Source: JACDCA01 sp963810305 (GTDB lineage Bacteria > Acidobacteriota > Vicinamibacteria > Vicinamibacterales > 2-12-FULL-66-21). Taken from it: DNA of 64,000 nt. Positions within the stretch are counted from its first letter, which is position 1. Every line of letters begins with the position of its first letter. The position numbers and the translations under genes are program-made. Shown piece by piece: positions 62,201 to 64,000 of the stretch. The DNA is taken from the NCBI GenBank assembly GCA_963810305.1, contig CAWEMY010000011.1, forward strand, positions 1 to 64,000, written 5' to 3'. Below the pieces are notes generated by a model. It was not told where the DNA came from. It did no database searches and saw only the letters and a program-made list of their open reading frames with translations.

Positions 62201-62515
62201 CGTCAGGCGAACCGCGACCGGCTTCGTCCGATTCTCATGACCACGCTGGCGCTGATCGGCGGCATGCTGCCGCTGGCGCTCGGTACCGGCCCCGGCGCCG
62301 AGGAGCGCCGTACGATTGCCGTGGTCATCATCGGCGGGCAGTTGCTGGCGCTCACCGTGACGCTGCTGCTGACGCCGGTGGCGTACGCGGTCCTGGACGA
62401 CGCAGTCGTGGCGTCGCGCGGCGCGACGAATGGCCTGCGAAGATATCTGTCAGACTCGGGCAAGTGGAGGCGCCGGGCGCCGGCACCGGCGGTGGTGCCT
62501 CGCCGCCGCGATTAG
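59294..62515 (+). CDS. RND multidrug-type efflux pump permease (HAE-like)
   Basis: A 1073-residue RND transporter. The N-terminal helix is RPVFASMLILALMVVGAASWLNLGVDRFP. Porter-domain motif PGASPEEVEIQITERVEESI, transmembrane helix 4 LVLMVGIVIDDAIVVLENIFR with the proton-relay Asp pair, and the second-half helix LNLYSALGMLVLFGVVKKNAILQVDHMNGLR are all typical of the hydrophobe/amphiphile (AcrB/MexB-like) group. It follows the adaptor after 14 nt. No channel gene follows in the window. Co-transcription with a TonB receptor suggests linked uptake and efflux or receptor-dependent export. Confidence 0.92.
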   Translation: MQRLAEICIRRPVFASMLILALMVVGAASWLNLGVDRFPAVDLPNVRVRTVLPGASPEEVEIQITERVEESINAVAGLNELRSVSGAGVSQVLPTFELGRDIDAVTQEVRDRVAGVLRDLPVGTEPPLIAKIDNDSAPVLTIAVSGERTLRELTEMADRRVRRALERASGVGEVAVVGGLERAINIWIDADRLAAYRLPIGEVRAALASQNADLPGGNITSPTNEQTLRTFGRITDPRDFNDLVIKTVNGAPIRIRDIGWAEDGTKERRSFSMLNGVPTVVLQIRRQSGANTVETIDAVKGLLAQVRHQLPDDVHLDVIQDQSRYISAALHEINRHLLLGSLLASLVVLLFMRSWRATIIASVAIPASVVSTFALMYALDFTLNSVTMLALVLMVGIVIDDAIVVLENIFRFVEEKKLTPFAAAKEATAEIALPVMATTMSLVVIFIPVAFMSSISGRFLYQFGFTAAAAILVSLLVSFTLTPMMTARMLRKDTTPGQHGNAASRRGFYGAIERSYMAALDWSMRRRAAVVAAAVIISLAAFPLYSVVKQEYTPSDVDEAEFEVRLMAPQGTSLAAMGEAMKAVEQEVRTIPGVRLVMASVGGTFLGAVNEGELYVRIAPHEERVFSLSRLFGAVIRLQPQEAFHNNYTQRDVMQAVRAKLRRFRDLDVSIRNIQSFSLGGPSWDINFVLRGPDLNELSRLAEELRGRAESLGLVDAVTTLELDRPEVQARIDRARAADLGVDTAQIAGALRLMVGGDERVTRFRDAEVNDDYDVQLRLAPEDRGDPETISRLYVPRTGGGLVRLDSLVQLVPAVSPSRIDRLDRQRQVQLRAGIAPGYAQADRIAALRAEVARIGLPPGYTTAVTGRGRELERTGREFAWAFLLSLIFMYIILAAQFESLVHPLTILLSLPIAIPFGLVSLWATGNTLNLYSALGMLVLFGVVKKNAILQVDHMNGLRRAGVERTQAIRQANRDRLRPILMTTLALIGGMLPLALGTGPGAEERRTIAVVIIGGQLLALTVTLLLTPVAYAVLDDAVVASRGATNGLRRYLSDSGKWRRRAPAPAVVPRRRD

Positions 62516-62554
62516 GTGTTCGCTGTGTCCTCGAGTCCTTGGGGGAAAACGATA

Positions 62555-64000
62555 ATGGGTCATGTGACGCGTCTGAATGTTGTGGCGCTCATCTCATCCT
62601 GCGTCGCCCTGGGGGTGGTTGGGCGTGCGGCCGGCCTCGGCGCGGCGCAACAACAGCCCCCGTCGTTCCGCACCGGCGTCGACTACGTCAACGTGGACGT
62701 GAGCGTCACCGACAGGCAGGGGCGACCGGTGCTGGATCTTGGTGCCGGGGATTTCGAGGTCTACGAGGACGGCCAACGGCAGAAGGTCTCCGCCTTCTCG
62801 CTGGTGAAAATCCCCATTGTGATTGGCGTGCGTGCGCCGTCGTCAGGCGGCCCGGAACAGCGAGTCGTGCCCGACGTCCGCTCGAACGAGCGGGACGCGA
62901 GCGGGCGCGTCTTTGTCCTGCTGCTCGACGATCTTCACGTCGCGACGCTGCGCACCGGGCTGGTGAAGACGGCGGCACGGCAGTTCGTCGAGCGTTATCT
63001 CGGTCCCAACGATGTCGCCGCGGTCCTCCACACGAGCGGCCGCAGCGACGCCAGCCAGGAGTTCACGAGCGATCCTCGTCTTCTGCTTCGCGCCATCGAC
63101 AAGTTCGCAGGCCGCAAGCTCCGGTCCGCGCTGCTCGAAAAGCTCGACGTCTACGCGCAGCGCAACCCGGATGCAGCGACCAGAGCGGACATGCGGCTGG
63201 AGCGGATCGACGATCCGCTCGCCGCCATTCGGTCCGATCAGGCGAGAAGCATGCTGTCGACACTGACCAACCTCGGGGACATGTTGTCGCGGTCGCTCGG
63301 GCAACGAAAGGCGGTGGTGCTCTTCAGTGAAGGCCTCGACTACGAGCTTCAAATGAGCGCGGCCCAGACTGCCAGCGGGCTGACGACCATCACCAACCCG
63401 GACGCGCCCATGCTGCTGCGGGAGCTCCAGCAGGTGATCCGCGCGTCTGCGCGCGCCAACGTCAGCGTCTACGGGGTGGATCCACGCGGGCTCGCGGCCA
63501 CCGGGGATGACCTGATCGAGGTCACCTCATTGCCTCAGAACCCGCTGCTCGGCCTGACTCCCGCCGCGTTCGATAACGAAGTCAGGGCGGCGCAGGACAC
63601 GCTGCGAGCGCTCTCGGACGAGACCGGTGGCTTCGCCTCTGTGGACTCGAACGATCTCGCCGGTGCGTTCGAACGGGTGGTTGCCGACAACAGCACGTAT
63701 TACCTGCTTGGTTACAACTCGAGCAACCCGAAGCAGGATGGCAAGTTTCGCAAGATCGAGGTTCGCGTCACGCGTCCGGGCGTTCGCGTTCGCGCGCGTT
63801 CCGGTTACACCGCCGCTCCGCCAAGGAAGGTGGAAACGCGGCTGCTGACGGAGGCGATCGAGCCATCTCCGGCGCTGCGCGAGGCCCTGAACAACCCGCT
63901 CCCGGTGGCGGGGCTTCCTCTGCGGGCCTTCGTCGCGCCGTTCAGGGGGGAAAGCGGTCCATCCGTGCTCGTCAGCCTGGAAGTCGATGCGCGGCAATTC
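62555..64000 (+). CDS. VWFA-related secreted protein of the acidobacterial type (partial, runs off the window)
   Basis: Open for 482 codons to the window edge. ATG 62555 is preceded by GGGGGA. A signal sequence (VALISSCVALGVVGRAAGLGAA) precedes a beta domain typical of this family (YVNVDVSVTDRQGRPVLDLG, DFEVYEDGQRQKVSAFSLV). The von Willebrand A-like domain begins VFVLLLDDLHVATLRTGLVK, with the acidic metal-site residues, and includes AVVLFSEGLDYELQ and SVYGVDPRGLAA. The YYLLGYNSSNPKQDGKFRKI and VRVRARSGYTA segments are characteristic of acidobacterial VWFA-related proteins. It probably belongs to the same transcript as the RND pump. Function unknown. Confidence 0.9.
   Translation, partial: MGHVTRLNVVALISSCVALGVVGRAAGLGAAQQQPPSFRTGVDYVNVDVSVTDRQGRPVLDLGAGDFEVYEDGQRQKVSAFSLVKIPIVIGVRAPSSGGPEQRVVPDVRSNERDASGRVFVLLLDDLHVATLRTGLVKTAARQFVERYLGPNDVAAVLHTSGRSDASQEFTSDPRLLLRAIDKFAGRKLRSALLEKLDVYAQRNPDAATRADMRLERIDDPLAAIRSDQARSMLSTLTNLGDMLSRSLGQRKAVVLFSEGLDYELQMSAAQTASGLTTITNPDAPMLLRELQQVIRASARANVSVYGVDPRGLAATGDDLIEVTSLPQNPLLGLTPAAFDNEVRAAQDTLRALSDETGGFASVDSNDLAGAFERVVADNSTYYLLGYNSSNPKQDGKFRKIEVRVTRPGVRVRARSGYTAAPPRKVETRLLTEAIEPSPALREALNNPLPVAGLPLRAFVAPFRGESGPSVLVSLEVDARQF

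Noticed and set aside
62464..63330. 288-codon plus-strand frame over the VWFA-related gene
   Set aside because: Out of frame with the VWFA-related CDS, which has start, ribosome binding site and family motifs.

Overview
The window is 64 kb of high-GC bacterial DNA, most likely from an Acidobacteriota soil or sediment organism (Vicinamibacteria-like is my guess). The family content points there: three tandem 800-residue FtsX/MacB-type permeases of the acidobacterial 'ADOP' kind, two ~1050-residue BNR/sortilin-like secreted proteins, a Ser/Thr kinase fused to a TolB/WD40-type propeller, a TonB receptor with an N-terminal carboxypeptidase-like domain, and at the right edge a VWFA-related protein of the acidobacterial type. 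No rRNA, tRNA, CRISPR array, integrase or complete insertion sequence was seen, and no gene-free stretch exceeds 300 bp.

Layout. 1-2.5 kb (minus): di-haem cytochrome c (cut by the window edge) and a secreted M24B aminopeptidase. 2.6-5.6 kb (plus): two LiaF-like membrane proteins, a LytS-type histidine kinase and a LytTR response regulator in one overlapping operon. 5.6-12.8 kb (plus): TetR regulator, HlyD adaptor, ABC ATPase, TolC-like channel, second ABC ATPase and two ABC-2 permeases, a complete YbhGFSR-like efflux operon. 12.9-34.6 kb: BNR protein, kinase, glycosyltransferase-like membrane protein, three ADOP permeases, DUF72 protein, YheT-like hydrolase, membrane protein, DinB-like protein and the second BNR protein. 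34.9-47.8 kb: an aromatic-acid catabolic island. 47.9-64 kb: TPR protein, a CzcA/CusA-like RND pump with a giant double adaptor, then a TonB receptor, RND adaptor, RND pump and VWFA-related protein.

The catabolic island holds a Rieske ring-hydroxylating oxygenase, Rieske ferredoxin and FAD reductase; a 4,5-dihydroxyphthalate-decarboxylase-like protein; a LigJ-type 4-oxalomesaconate hydratase with the family's metal ligands; an HpaI-type pyruvate aldolase; a class II aldolase/decarboxylase; a Zn alcohol dehydrogenase; a PanB-like protein lacking the usual catalytic Glu; and an SLC13-type anion transporter. Together these fit uptake and ring hydroxylation of a phthalate-like acid with lower-pathway processing through protocatechuate 4,5-cleavage intermediates. 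The ring-cleavage dioxygenase itself is not in the window. The divergent Rieske genes are separated by two abutting perfect palindromes that look like operators.

The most striking single gene is next to the transporter: a lipoprotein with a thioredoxin-like fold in which the first Cys of the CxxC motif is an in-frame TGA (position 47659-47657), followed by a hairpin of bacterial SECIS form. I read it as a selenoprotein (UPAC motif).

Two genome-wide traits stand out. First, thirteen gene structures need correction: twelve are broken by a single-base frameshift (eleven +1, one -1) and one by the in-frame TGA. The frameshifts probably reflect residual indels of a long-read or draft assembly, and I annotate those genes as full CDSs with the shift marked. 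Second, there are several dispersed repeat families: a GGCCGGCTGAAGCCGGCC hairpin that is in places translated inside proteins, ~100-bp elements with GGGGTCAG ends, and degenerate tandem repeats with a 7-nt period.
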